Assembly: GCA_003116875.1 (NCBI GenBank)
Contig: BCKT01000001.1
Location: 2,661,486-2,725,485 of the forward strand
Length of the DNA stretch: 64,000 nt
Direction: 5' to 3'
Source of the DNA: Takashimella koratensis
Taxonomy: Eukaryota; Basidiomycota; Tremellomycetes; Trichosporonales; Tetragoniomycetaceae
Shown here: positions 11,708-25,236 of the stretch, in pieces
Position numbering within the stretch: position 1 is the first letter of the stretch
Layout: each line of letters opens with the position of its first letter
Made by a program: the position numbers and the translations under genes
The notes under the pieces: generated by a model
Databases searched by the model: none
What the model was told of the DNA's origin: nothing
What the model saw: only the letters and a program-made list of their open reading frames with translations

Positions 11708-12056
11708 CGTGAATGAAATGGGGTTGGGTTGGGTCTCGGTGGGTGGGGATGGGTCGATGTATTTGTAGTCGTCAGGCTTGGAGCCTGGCACGGTTATCTG
11801 GCGATCCCATTGCCTTTGAAGTGGAAGGAGAGAACAAGAGATAGCGCGATGGCCAATGGCTGAATAATTGCCTGAACTGCCGGAGAACTGCCCTTCCTCT
11901 TCTCCCCGATGATACCCGGGGTGAACCTTATCGGAGCAAGTGGCAGTTTTGGGCAGGTAAATGTGGAAGGGGCAGTTTTGTGCTGGTTTCTGATAAGGGT
12001 GCTCGTGTCGGTTACATAGACTGTGAAACTGCTTCCTCCTCCTCACCATCGCAATC
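11708..12056. promoter_or_regulatory. divergent promoter with four AACTGCC elements
   Basis: AACTGCC occurs at 11875-11881 and 11886-11892 on the plus strand and at 11942-11948 and 11971-11977 on the minus strand, four copies in about 100 nt. Two are extended to AACTGCCC(C)TTCC. The same 7-mer is in the RidA/esterase promoter near 14.9 kb. This is a candidate regulator-binding array. Confidence 0.5.
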
Positions 12057-14266
12057 ATGCCCACCGCCGTCACCCCTGCCCTCAACCCGATCCACGAGTC
12101 GGTAGTCCCCCGCCTGGACGAGCAGTATGCAGTGGGTCAGAGGCTGGGTCGAGCTGACACCAGGCCTTTTACAACGCGCATATGGCGAGCGCGCCAATGA
12201 TCCAGCAAGTTAAATGGGACCCGTCCATCCGCACACGACCCGCTGTCCCAGGTGGTGCAGCTATGCTCCCTGTGGCCGAGACTAAAGAGTTAGTAATGCA
12301 TCGACTGAGCTGACCTCAGCATCGAGCTCGACAACTTTTCGATTCGCTTGTTCTACCCTAAAGTTCCGGCGAGCACCGAACTGCCTGTGTTCATGTGGTA
12401 CCACGGTGGTGGAATGGTCCTTGGCAGCATCAACGCTGAAAACCCTTTCTGCACCCGCGTGTGTAACGCCGCTCAGTGCGTGGTCGTCGCTATAGACTAC
12501 CGCCTCGCCCCGGAGCACAAGTATCCAACTGGATCGGACGACGCGTGGAAAGGTGGGGATTCACAGAATCAGAGCTGACACCAGCTTTCGACTACATTTA
12601 CGCACATGCAAAGGAATTATGCATCGATACATCTCGCTTCGGTATCGGAGGGTCGTCCTCTGGTGCCAACCTCGCTGCCATGATCTCACACAAGGCGGGA
12701 CTGGCTGGGATCAAGCTTCAATTTGTGAGCATCTCGCCCGAACTCGACTGACCACAGATGGTACTCGGTGTCCCAGTTTGCGACAACACAGCCACTGCAG
12801 AAACGTACAAGTCGTGGGGTGAGAACCGCAATGACCCCGGTCTCCCTGATGCCAAAATGCTGTGGTGTAGGTCTCCTGTATGAGTCAAGCTAACATTAGA
12901 CCGGGAGCAATACCTACCCAACGTCGAGGACCGTAGCAACCCTTCCGCCTCGCCACTCCTCGCCCCCGACGAGTGGTTCGTCTCTAGCGTCGACCGCGTG
13001 TACATCAACCTGGCCGAGCTCGACCTCCTTCGATCCGAGGGTGAGGCTTATGCTGCCAAGCTCGAGTCTTTCGGCAAGACCGTCTCTTGCAAAATCTACC
13101 CTGGCGTCCCTCACTTGGTCCAAGCAATGGACGGTGTACTCGACATGGCCCGCCAGTGGATCAAAGACATTTGCACCTACGTCGCGGTCGAGTTTGGTCG
13201 TCATCCTGCCGATGTGGCCATGCCCGAGCTCTACCCAGACGGCGCAGAGGTTGGCGTTGAGTGCATCGAGGGCGGAGGGCCCTGGTACAAGCTTGACTCG
13301 GCGATGGTCCTTGGCGAGGCACCAGTGTACCGCGAGTCTGACCGCACTCTCCACTACGTCGACTGCTTGCAAGACCCGGCAGAACTGCACATTCTGCAGC
13401 TCGACGAGGAGGGCGAAGCCGTTGGCAAGCCGATTGTCCGTCAGCTCGCTGACTCGGTGACCGTGGCGTGCTTCCGTGAGAACAAGCCTGGATATATTTG
13501 CGCCTACTTCCAAGGTGTCGCTTTCATGGACGAGACCACTGGAGAGCTTGAGATCTTGAAGGAGATCATCCCAACCGAGGACCGCGGGATCCGAAGGTTC
13601 AACGATGGTGGATGCGACTGTCAGGGCCGGTTCTGGCTTGCTGAGATCGACCGCAAAGCGCTGAGCATTGGGATGAACCGTCTCCCGGCTGACTACGGAG
13701 AGCCCCTTGGTCGACTCTGGCGCTACGACCCAGATGGATCCCTTCATTTGATGGAGAAGGGTCTCGTATGTGGTAACGGCCTGGCATGGAGCCCAGATAA
13801 CCTGACGAGTGAGTTGATTCAAGACTGCGCTGATCACAGTGTACCTCAACGACTCTGCCGCTGGTCTCATCTTTGCGTACGACTTTGACATCCCGACCGG
13901 CAACATCACCAACAAGCGTCTCTTCATCGACCGACGACAGCTTGGAGGCGAGCCTGATGGAATGGTTTGCGAGTGAGTTGTCTTCAAATCAGCGCTGACC
14001 TAAGTGTCGAGGGTAATCTCTGGATCGCCATGTGGGGGTCATACCGCGTCATGTGCTTCGACCCGGCGGGTAAACACATCAAGGACATCAAGTTTACCGC
14101 TAAGAATCAAGCTTGCACATCTTGGGGTGGACCCAATTACGACACCCTCTACATCGCCTCTGCTATGGACAAGTCTCCCAACAGGAAGCCAGAGGATGAC
14201 GGCGGTCACTTGTTCAAGTACCACGTAGGGGTCAAGGGTCTCCCAAAGTACTCTTTCAAGGGATAG
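12057..14266 (+). CDS. fusion: HSL-type esterase + SMP-30/gluconolactonase
   Basis: Predicted bifunctional hydrolase of 661 residues. Eight exons: 12057-12131, 12164-12288, 12320-12552, 12585-12724, 12758-12866, 12900-13808, 13840-13972, 14005-14266. Residues 1 to about 330 form an alpha/beta-hydrolase-3 esterase with oxyanion motif HGGG, nucleophile elbow GGSSSGAN, and a C-terminal Asp and His (DLLRSEG and GVPHLV). Residues about 345-661 form a six-bladed SMP-30 domain with probable metal ligands Glu in LGEAPVY, Asn in GNGLAWSPDN and Asp in EPDGMVCDVEGNLW. The junction lies inside the single 909-nt exon 6, so the fusion does not depend on a splicing guess. It probably opens an ester and then a lactone, or the reverse, in one pathway. 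The substrate is unknown. Confidence 0.88.
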
Positions 14267-14312
14267 TATGCATTGTGTGGTTTGTACACTTTTACCAAGA
14301 GGTGCATGGTAT

Positions 14313-14802
14313 CTACCCGTCGTAGGCGACAAACTCAATCTCGACGTCAGTGCCGCCCGCTGGAAGCTCGGCGACGCCAATACATGTGCGCGCAGGCTTG
14401 GGCTCGGGCATGAGCTCCCTCCACACCTGCTGTCAGCGTCAAACATATAGATTGTGCTCACCACGTTGAAGGTTTCAAAATCCTGAGACAGCCTCGAGAG
14501 GTAAACATTCGCCTTGACGACGTTGGCGAGGGTCATACCGGATGCCTTGAGTACTGCCTCGAGGTTTTGGATGATTTGCTTCGTGCGCTCTTGGATCTAC
14601 ACGTCAGCTAGATCATTGAGCCCCCTCACATTGCCCTCTATCATCTGGCCATCCTTGGACATGCCTACAGAGCCGCTGCAGTAGACATAGTTGCCCGCAC
14701 GGACGGCTTGGGAGTACTGCTGTCAGCTGATGCAAACTAAGCTCTTACGATTCCCGGGAGAGGAGCAGGAGCCTCAGAGGTGAGCGTGATTTGAGCGGGC
14801 AT
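14313..14802 (-). CDS. RidA/YjgF/YER057c family protein
   Basis: Small trimeric cytosolic protein of the reactive enamine/imine deaminase family, interrupted by short introns. It starts MPAQITLTSEAPAPLPG at 14802 and ends GGTDVEIEFVAYDG. The family core is visible: YSQAVRAGN, VYCSGSVGMSKDGQMIEGN, EQTKQIIQNLEAVLKASGMTL, NVVKANVYLSRLSQDFETFN and the signature with arginine PARTCIGVAELPAGG. It is divergent from the esterase at 15282. RidA homologs often sit with catabolic genes whose enzymes release enamines or carbamate-like intermediates. A role in the same pathway as the neighbouring permease and hydrolases is inferred from context. Confidence 0.88.
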
Positions 14803-15281
14803 CGTGAGTAGTCGTCGTGCTCGTCGGTAACTGACGGCGTTCATATAGCGATAAATCTGCCGGTGAATTTTGCCCCCGGGTGGATGAACTGCCCGTCCAG
14901 CCTTCATCGGCAGTTGAAGCAAGACTGCTGGTCCAAAGGCCTGGCCCGTGGGACGGGCATTCTCCTACGCGACTCCTCGCTTATGTTGATCCAGATAGGT
15001 CTGCACGATCGTCTGACGAAAAGCACGGTCTGAAGTGATAAGGTCATGACCAGGCTTGCTGGACGGAGAATAGCACTTTTAGGTACTACCGCGCAGTCTC
15101 GATCTTAGTCATGCATTCGACCATCAGCCAACTCCGACTGCAACATCCTCACTCAGCGGATTAGGCGGCCCGGAGTGTAGTCTCACCGGGACCAGGTGCC
15201 GCCGGGTGGTTTGAACCGGTCAATTGTTTCTCCGAGCCTTGACAAAAGCGCGCCGTCGCCAACCACCACTCCGTAACCATC
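14803..15281. promoter_or_regulatory. divergent promoter, RidA / esterase
   Basis: Contains AACTGCCCGTCC (14887-14898), an opposite-strand copy CGGCAGTT (14908-14915), and a perfect dyad GCCCGT-GGG-ACGGGC (14944-14958). The AACTGCC elements match those between the NCS1 permease and the fusion gene, suggesting common control. Confidence 0.45.
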
Positions 15282-16525
15282 ATGCCTACCCTTCCGCCGC
15301 TCCCGACCAACTTCACGGACCACCAGTACGCGGTCAAGCATGGAGTGCCTCTGTGGCTCCGCGTGTGGCCTGGACAAGGTGCGTGCAGGTTTGAGCAAAG
15401 CTGACGAAAGGTCCCGCGTCGACCAAGCAGCCATGGATCCTTTGGATCCACGGGGGCGCCTATTGCTCGGGGCAACACTACCAGCTTCGGTCCTGGGTCC
15501 ACTCCCTCTTCGGGCCCTTGGGTATCACCATCGTTAGCGTCGCCTACCGTTTCATACCATATGTCTCGATGGAGGATATGATCGAGGACTGCGTCGATGC
15601 TGCGGCTTGGTGCAAGCAGAACCTGGGCGACGTGGTCGACGTTCCTCGCTTCGCCATCGGGGGAGACAGCGCTGGTGGAGGTCTCGCCACGATGCTTGCT
15701 CACCGGATTAATGCCCGAGCGGTTGTATGCGTCTACGGGACCACGGATCTGGTCGTCCAGGAGGAATGTCACGACGCGATGCCTCCACCCACCAAATCTT
15801 GGGTCGGGGTGGAGGTGAACGAAGCCGAGATCAAAGCTATCATGGCCGACCACGACCCGAGCCACGCCGTCACAGTCACTACCAACGCATGGAACCTGGA
15901 CAGCTTGTCGCCCGAGGTACGCTCTGCTGGGTCCGACGCCATCGCCCAGGGGTTGAAGAAAGTCTGGGGGGTCTCGGACGAAGAGTGGGTGTACGACGAA
16001 CGCGTACGTAACCAATGGGATGTCAAGATGTATGTCGGCTACTCGAAATGCATGATCACTTCGCCTCTTCGAATCACCGCGGACATGTCAAGGGAGGAGA
16101 AGGAGAAGCGGCTCAAGCAGTACTCGGCTGCGCATATCGTTGGCAAGGGTTTCCCCCCGACGGTCCTACTGCACGGCACGGGAGACAGGGGAGTGCCAGT
16201 AGCGCAATCGAAAAACCTGGCCGAGCGGTTAAAGAAACACGAAGTGGAGGTTCTCGAATTGTACTGCCCGGACCAGGACCACGGATGGGATAATATTTAC
16301 ACGGTGAGTGGGTCATGTGAAAGGCGAAGTGGGAGAGCGGAGCAGGGGGAGAGGAGGGGAGAGCAGAGGCTAAGAAGCGGAGAGCGGAGGAGCAGAAGAG
16401 GAGAGCGGAGGATAGAAACGGCGAGCGGAGATCATGTGCGCAGCTAACAGCCACAGGCTTCCGGCGACGACGGGTGGGACGAGTATATCGAGCCGATCGG
16501 GCGGTTTGTTTTGCAGTACCTGTAG
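15282..16525 (+). CDS. alpha/beta-hydrolase-3 esterase
   Basis: HSL-type carboxylesterase of 352 residues. Three exons: 15282-15378, 15411-16303, 16457-16525. The oxyanion motif is HGGAYCSG, the nucleophile Ser is in GGDSAGGG, the acid Asp is in HGTGDRGVP, and the catalytic His is in DQDHGW, so all catalytic parts are present. The last intron (153 nt) is about five times the usual length here and is filled with purine-rich repeats; the final exon encodes only ASGDDGWDEYIEPIG plus a few residues. No signal peptide is evident, so it is probably intracellular. It is distinct from the fused esterase upstream and may act on another intermediate of the same pathway. Confidence 0.88.
16320..16437 (+). 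repeat. purine-rich degenerate repeat inside an intron
   Basis: Variants of GAGAGCGGAG and GAGCAGRRGAG are repeated across most of the 153-nt last intron of the esterase gene, almost free of T. Neighbouring introns are 30-50 nt and unrelated. It looks like a small expanded GA-rich minisatellite. Confidence 0.6.
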
Positions 16526-16689
16526 ACGCCGAGGTGGCCGAGGTGACAATAGGCGGAGCCGCGGGGAGAAATCAGGCACCATATGAAGGTTTCCGATACG
16601 CTCCGAGCCCGATGCTACTTTGTTGCCCGAAGGGATTTCCACCGCAGGGTTTCCCGGTTACTCACCAGCTAGACTAGCCTTCCTTCCCA

Positions 16690-16699
16690 CGTATAAAAG
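16690..16699 (+). promoter_or_regulatory. TATA box of the NmrA-like gene
   Basis: GTATAAAAGC lies about 40-50 nt upstream of the ATG at 16739. Confidence 0.5.
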
Positions 16700-16738
16700 C
16701 ATGCATGCAGAGGCAGTCAAGCTTGCTCACCAACCACA

Positions 16739-17713
16739 ATGTCTCTTCGCAAAGTCGGTCTTCTAAACCACACAGGGAACCTGGGGAGCTGCTTCTTCAA
16801 CCGCCTTGTGGCTCTTCACGAGCAGCGGGCCCTCGACCTGGTCGTCTTCCATCGACCCAACTCGAACCTCACCAATGTCCCGCAAGGCGTCGCCACTCGC
16901 TGCCTCGACTTGGACGCTAGCGTCGACCCCGAAGATGTCGCAGATGTTAACGTGTTCATGTGAGTATTTCAATGCTCCTCACTGACGTTCAGCTCCGCCG
17001 TCCCCGTCTACGCCTGCCCGTCACAGCTTCCAGTGATCGAGGCTCTGGTCAAGTCATCCTCACTTGAAGTCTTCGTCCCTTCAATGTTCGGGTACCAGAC
17101 CACTCAGAACGAACTCAAAGCCAAGGGCCTCGAGTTTATCAAGGGCAAAAGCGACTCGAAAAAGCTCGCGGACGAGTTGAAGCTCCCCTGGGTCGAAATT
17201 GAGAATGGCATTTTCGACAGCTGGTTCTTTGCGTAGGTGACAATGCTAGCTTGAGCTCACTCCAGTTCCCAAAAGACAACCACATTCCCAGTATACAAGG
17301 ACTCCCTCAAGTTGACCAAGCCACTCTCGTAAGTCCCTCCCTGAGTCATGCTCACGACCAGTTCGTGTGACTATGTGGCGGCCGGGACGATCGACATTGC
17401 GCTTTCCCCGCCTGCCCAAGTCGCCCGCAAAACATTCACCCTGATCGAGCGCGAGATCAGCGGCGAGCAACTTGTCGACGCTATTGAGAAGAAATGGAAC
17501 CGCAAGCTGCAGATCGCGCCCCTGTCTGAGGCTCAGTGGCAGGGAATGGTCGACGCGGGAAGTTTTTCGACCCTCGGCGCGATGGTCATGTGGCGCTGGG
17601 GGACGGGAGAGTGGGGTTACATTGGAACTCCGTGGGAGGTGAAGGATCATAAAAAGATGACTGTTGAGGAGCTGGTTCAGAACTATCTGCCTGCGGCTCC
17701 GGAAGATGCCTGA
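16739..17713 (+). CDS. NmrA-like NAD(P)-binding protein
   Basis: Atypical short-chain dehydrogenase (NmrA/isoflavone-reductase-like) with an N-terminal Rossmann fold. It starts MSLRKVGLLNHTGNLGSCFF at 16739, four exons, stop at 17711-17713. The beta-strand/glycine turn is degenerate (GLLNHTGNLGS rather than GxxGxxG). The segments VFVPSMFGYQ, KGLEFIKGKSDSKKLADELKLPWVEIENGIFDSWFF and YVAAGTIDIAL are typical of the family. Members are either reductases or redox-sensing regulators; the sequence does not settle which. It follows the esterase in the same direction with its own TATA box. Confidence 0.82.
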
Positions 17714-17774
17714 TTGTGATCATGTAGTGGCAAAATATATTCTCTGCATTCATCAAAATGTGGAGTCGTTTAGC

Positions 17775-18854
17775 CTAAACACGCGTGAGCTCGGGCGAGA
17801 ACGCTTGAAACTGGACGATGGAGTCGCTCCACAAGTTGTCGCCAAAAGTCTTCCCCTCGGATGAGTCGAGCCACTTGGAGAAGATCTTGCACGGTCGGCA
17901 ATCGTGGTACCACTAATCGTCAGTGCCACTCATACACAACTCACATCAGTGGTCTCCTTCAGCGTGAGCAGGGCCATGGAGACGTTGCGGGCTCCAACCT
18001 CTGGGGTGCGCCCGATCCTACCGGCCATGAACTCGCGAGGGCCACCGGCTCTGTACAATGGGGTATTGACGAAACCGGGGTTGACGTCGGTCATGATCAC
18101 GTCGGGCGCAAAGGCCATTAGCTTGCGAACTTGGGTGTGTAGTACGAGCTGATGTTAGCGGAGCAAATGCCCGACTCACTTTGCTTTCTTCGTATCGAGA
18201 AGCGGTGTAGCGCTCGGGGTTGTCAAGTCCCTTCAGGGGTTGCTCAACATTGAAGTGTTTCGTAGGAGACATTTCGGCGATTGCGCTACCCGTGAAGATG
18301 ATTCGCGGAAAAGTCGAGTATTGGGTGGCTGAGCGGCGAAGAATGGGCAAAAGCAAGAGGGATAGGTAAGTGGGCGAAAGGACGTTCACCTGGGTTCTGG
18401 GAGATTAGCAAATGTCAACACAGCGACCTACGTGAGCTCGTGTCCGTCTTTCGAGGCGGTGAACTTGTTACCACTCAGCATCCCCGCGTTCATGACGACC
18501 CCGTCGAGGCGGTCAAGGGCTTTGCACTTCTCGGCGAACGCCGCGACGCTGGAAAAGTCCGCGAGGTCTAAGTTCCATACAAGGATCTCGGTAGTTGTGG
18601 ACGGTCCTTGGAGCTCGCGGTGGGCGGTCTCACCAGACTGGACGTTGCGGACCGCCAGGATGACCGTGGTAGCTTTGTGCTGGACGAGGTGGCGAGCGAT
18701 CTCGAGACCGATCCCTGGCGTTAGAGCTGAAGCAATGGTGCCACTCACCGCAGTTGGAACCAGTGACAATGTAGACATGACCGGTCAAGTCGACGTCAGG
18801 GAGGGGAGGCAGTGTCTTGAGCTGGCTGCTGATAAGGCGAGTGAGGAAAGGCAT
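17775..18854 (-). CDS. short-chain dehydrogenase/reductase
   Basis: Classical SDR with a Rossmann cofactor site TGSNCG-IGLEIA, split by an intron, and ILAVRNVQSGE, which suits NADP. Then VVMNAGM replaces NNAG, a Ser is in IIFTGSAIAE, and the catalytic YxxxK is YEESK. It starts MPFLTRLISSQLKTLPP at 18854 and stops at 17775 after FSPELTRV. It resembles the WW-domain-oxidoreductase/retinol-dehydrogenase-like SDRs with extended C-termini. It is convergent with the NmrA-like gene (61-nt gap). Substrate is not predictable. Confidence 0.85.
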
Positions 18855-22255
<3,401 letters not shown>

Positions 22256-22552
22256 TGTCTGTAGAAGCAAACACATGCAAGCGTTCCTGTGAGATCTGCG
22301 ACATGTGCCCGTTTTGGGCGGTCAAACTCATCGTGTGATCCAGGGTTCAAATGTTTCGGTGGCGAGGGTTCTAGACGAATGTCCATCTACCCCGCGGCAG
22401 GCTTCGGCCGAGTAAGAATTGTTTTTAATTTTTCCCTGCCTGGACTCCGGCCCTCCGTGGAGGATTGCTCCAGGCGCCGGGTGGGTCCAACGGGTGTGGG
22501 TGATAAACGACTCGCGTGCAGATCCGTTCCGTTGTACACTTTCTCATGCGCA
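22256..22552. other. spacer between beta-galactosidase and MFS genes
   Basis: GC-rich upstream region of the MFS gene at 22553, with the 3' end of the beta-galactosidase transcript on its left. I see no gene in it. Confidence 0.3.
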
Positions 22553-23976
22553 ATGGCCACTGTCGAGCGAGCGCACTTTGCGCACGACGACGTTCCGGCT
22601 CTAGACGACTCGGCGCTGAGCACACCGCGCGATGAGAAGGCTCACTCGGCTGTCGACGCCGACGACGAGCCACCAGACGGCGGACTCGAGGCGTGGGGTT
22701 GTATCGCCTGCGCTTTTTTCCTCCTCTTCTGTATCTTTGGCTTTGGTAGGTGTTCATAAAGGTCTCGCTAACCCGCAGTCACAAGTATGGGACAGCTAGA
22801 ACTGTACTACATGGCGCACCAATTATCTCAATACTCGAAAGCGACCATCGCATGGATCGCATCGGTCCAATCGTGCTTGACGTTCCTATTTTCCATGTTC
22901 TCTGGTCGGATGCTCGATTCGCATGGCACGAGAGGTATCGTGATCGCGGGGTCGTCCATGGCCGTCATCTCTCTCATCTCTCTGGCATTCTGCAAGGAAT
23001 ACTACCAATTTCTCCTTGCCCATGCATTGCTAGGGCTCGCTGGATCCGTCATCTACGCTCCCGCCACAGCCATCTCGGGTCATTGGTTCAAGAAGCGCCG
23101 AGGGACGGCCGTGGGTATTGTCGTCACGGGCAGCGGCGCCGGCGGTGTCGTCTACCCAGTCATGATGAGCCAGTTATTCAAGCGGTTATGTAAGTCTCTT
23201 GACGACCTCGCTGACGCCAGCTTTCCGCGATACCATGCTTATCATCGCTGGGATGAACATTGTGCTTATGCTCCCGTCGTGGTTTTTCTTGAAAGCGAGG
23301 GTACGACGAGAAGTAGCGCCGTGGAGAGATCTGTTGAAACCATGGAAAGAGGTGCAATTCACCTTCCTGGTCATTGGCAGTGCTGTCACTCTGCTCAAGT
23401 AGGTCAAGTCTGTGATCCAGCTGACATCAGCTTCTTCACCCCGTACTTCAATGCCGCCGTGCTCGCGACATCAAACAACGCGTCGTTCTCCGAATGGGCA
23501 GTTCTCATTCTTCAAGGCGGGTCATTTGTCGGTCGCGCCGTCGCTGGTGTCCTTGCCGATAGATTTGGTGTATGGACCGTGTTCATCACGGCTAGCCTTT
23601 CCCAAGGAATTGCGATTTTGGCGTTCTGGACGGGATATCCTCTGCCAGAAGCGGTAGTGATCCTGGGGCTGCTCGGATTCGGCCTGGCCAGTGGCGCATG
23701 GCTCACCCTCGTCTCGGCGTCGACTGCATCTATCAGCCCTCCAGTCGAAGTCGGCATGCGGATGGGTCTGTTGTGGACGTGTGGGTCTATTCCCATCCTC
23801 GTAGGGCCGGTCGTCAGTGGAGGTAAGCTTGAGTGGTGACAAAGCTGACTCCAGTGCTCATCACCGCCGATGGAAATCGGTTTACCTACGCCGGCATCTT
23901 CGCGGGGATCACGTTGTTATTAGGACCGATCGTGACGATCGTGCCTGCCGTATGGAAACGATTTAGACGATTATAG
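22553..23976 (+). CDS. MFS transporter, monocarboxylate (MCT/MCH) type
   Basis: Twelve-span membrane carrier of the monocarboxylate-porter-like family. It starts MATVERAHFAHDD at 22553, with five or six exons and a stop at 23974-23976. The first-span signature is PPDGGLEAWGCIACAFFLLF. It is followed by SGRMLDSHGTRGIVIAG, ISGHWFKKRRGTAVGIVVTGSGAGG and GRAVAGVLADRFG, all characteristic of this group. An upstream ATG at 22546 is out of frame. It follows the beta-galactosidase in the same direction but the substrate is unknown. It ends only 26 nt from the convergent GFA gene. Confidence 0.87.
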
Positions 23977-24002
23977 ATGCATAGATGTCGTCCGCCGTGT
24001 TG

Positions 24003-24931
24003 CTACTTCAACGTGTAGAACGGAGGCACGCTGAGCTCGTCCCAGAGTTCAACACCTGCGCGATCCATGTCAATCCCGTCGATCAACCGGATGTTTAGCC
24101 CGATATGCGGTTGATCCTGCCGGTTTCCGTAGATGCTGCACCCGCATCTCTTGCAAAAGCGGAAGACGCTTTGCTTGGGTCCGTCCGGGGTGAAGACGTA
24201 GTCGGTCATGTGGTTGACCGCGTCGGGAGCAAAGTGGTAGTCGCCGTGAAGCGGGTACATCCAGACGATTCCGTTCTAGCCGTCAGCTAACGCAAGCTCA
24301 TGACTCACTCCTGCGCAGATGGAACAGTTGCAGTCTAGCACTTGCACCTTTCCGTCATTCTCTACACCGAGCGGCGGGGNATGCACCGCGAAGCGCGCGT
24401 GGTGACAGTGACATGATCCGTACAGGACAACCTTGGATGGATGAGGCTCAAAAGGGTGGTCGATTGGTGGTGCAGGGGTGTACACTGGTGGTCTATCCTT
24501 GGCCGACGTGTTCCTTTCGTCAGGATGGTCAAGAAGGTTCTACACACCTCTTACACTCCAACTTGTGGATGTCGATGTCACGCAGGGCACGTACGTTGAA
24601 CCCCTCAATAGCACCGGTGTCTACGAGACCCCGCAGCGATTTTGCGGCAGCTATGAATGTCCCACATATTTGACAGAACTGACCCCGTCAGCATGGGCAC
24701 GGCCGCCGCGCTCACAAAGAACTGGTACGTTTTCAATCCAAACTCGTACTGCGTCATCACTTTCTCTCCGCGTTCTAAAACAAACTCGCCCAGGTCACAC
24801 TCGCCCCAGACGATGCCGAGCTTGGCGCAATGGGAGCAGTCGCAGACCGTGTTGTCATCGAGAGCTGTGTGAACGGTGAAGCGGATGGCCTGGCAGTGAC
24901 ATGTGCCAATGTGCAGGGGTTTGAGGACCAT
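24003..24931 (-). CDS. double GFA (CENP-V/formaldehyde-activating) domain protein
   Basis: Zinc protein with two tandem GFA-type beta-tent domains, 274 residues in four exons: 24716-24931, 24548-24678, 24309-24513, 24003-24275. Domain 1 has the zinc ligands GTCHCQAIRF, CDCSHC and FCQICG. Domain 2 has GSCHCHHARF, CNCSIC and RFCKRCGCS. The second domain has no ATG of its own. A 34-nt intron (24514-24547, donor GTGTGT, branch CTGAC, acceptor AAAG) joins it in frame to the first, so a single gene is favoured over two genes 43 nt apart. GFA proteins bind glutathione adducts or act in C-S bond chemistry; many are of unknown function. The only undetermined base of the window (24380) falls in domain 2 and leaves the frame intact. 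Confidence 0.78.
24380..24380. other. undetermined base (N)
   Basis: A single N next to a run of G (CCCC on the coding strand) in exon 3 of the double-GFA gene. The affected codon would be Pro, Ser, Thr or Ala. The frame on both sides agrees, so it is a substitution-type uncertainty rather than an indel. Confidence 0.9.
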
Positions 24932-25236
24932 GGGCCGATGGTGTATGACGACGATGGGTGGGGCGACGAGTTGGATCGTGTCATGTTGCTAAACACCGAG
25001 CATGGTTTGCTGTGCGTCGTGACGACGCGGGCAGCACCAGTGTCTCGATCACGCCACCAAGGGTCCCCCCTTGACGGACGAATCAGAATCGAATCATGAC
25101 TAGCATAATTCCAGATCCCCGGCTCAAAGGATGGCACCACCGGTATGAAAATTCATTCAATAAATACCTTGGCCTGTTTGGTTCATACCATCCCTGCTAT
25201 CTCCATCCATCTCATCCTCTTCCACATCCATACCAC
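24932..25236. other. divergent spacer, GFA gene / siroheme fusion
   Basis: Shared upstream region of two divergent genes. No motif stood out and no coding exon was recognised. Confidence 0.3.

Noticed and set aside
12914..13987. 357-codon open frame antisense to the esterase-lactonase fusion
   Set aside because: It mirrors the codon structure of the coding strand, has no recognisable domain, and the plus strand is well supported.
15161..16015. 284-codon open frame antisense to the second esterase
   Set aside because: Shadow of a clear alpha/beta-hydrolase exon on the plus strand.
24276..24485. Second GFA domain as a separate gene starting at 24485
   Set aside because: The apparent start is GTG and no ATG exists in that exon. 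A 34-nt intron joins it in frame to the upstream domain.
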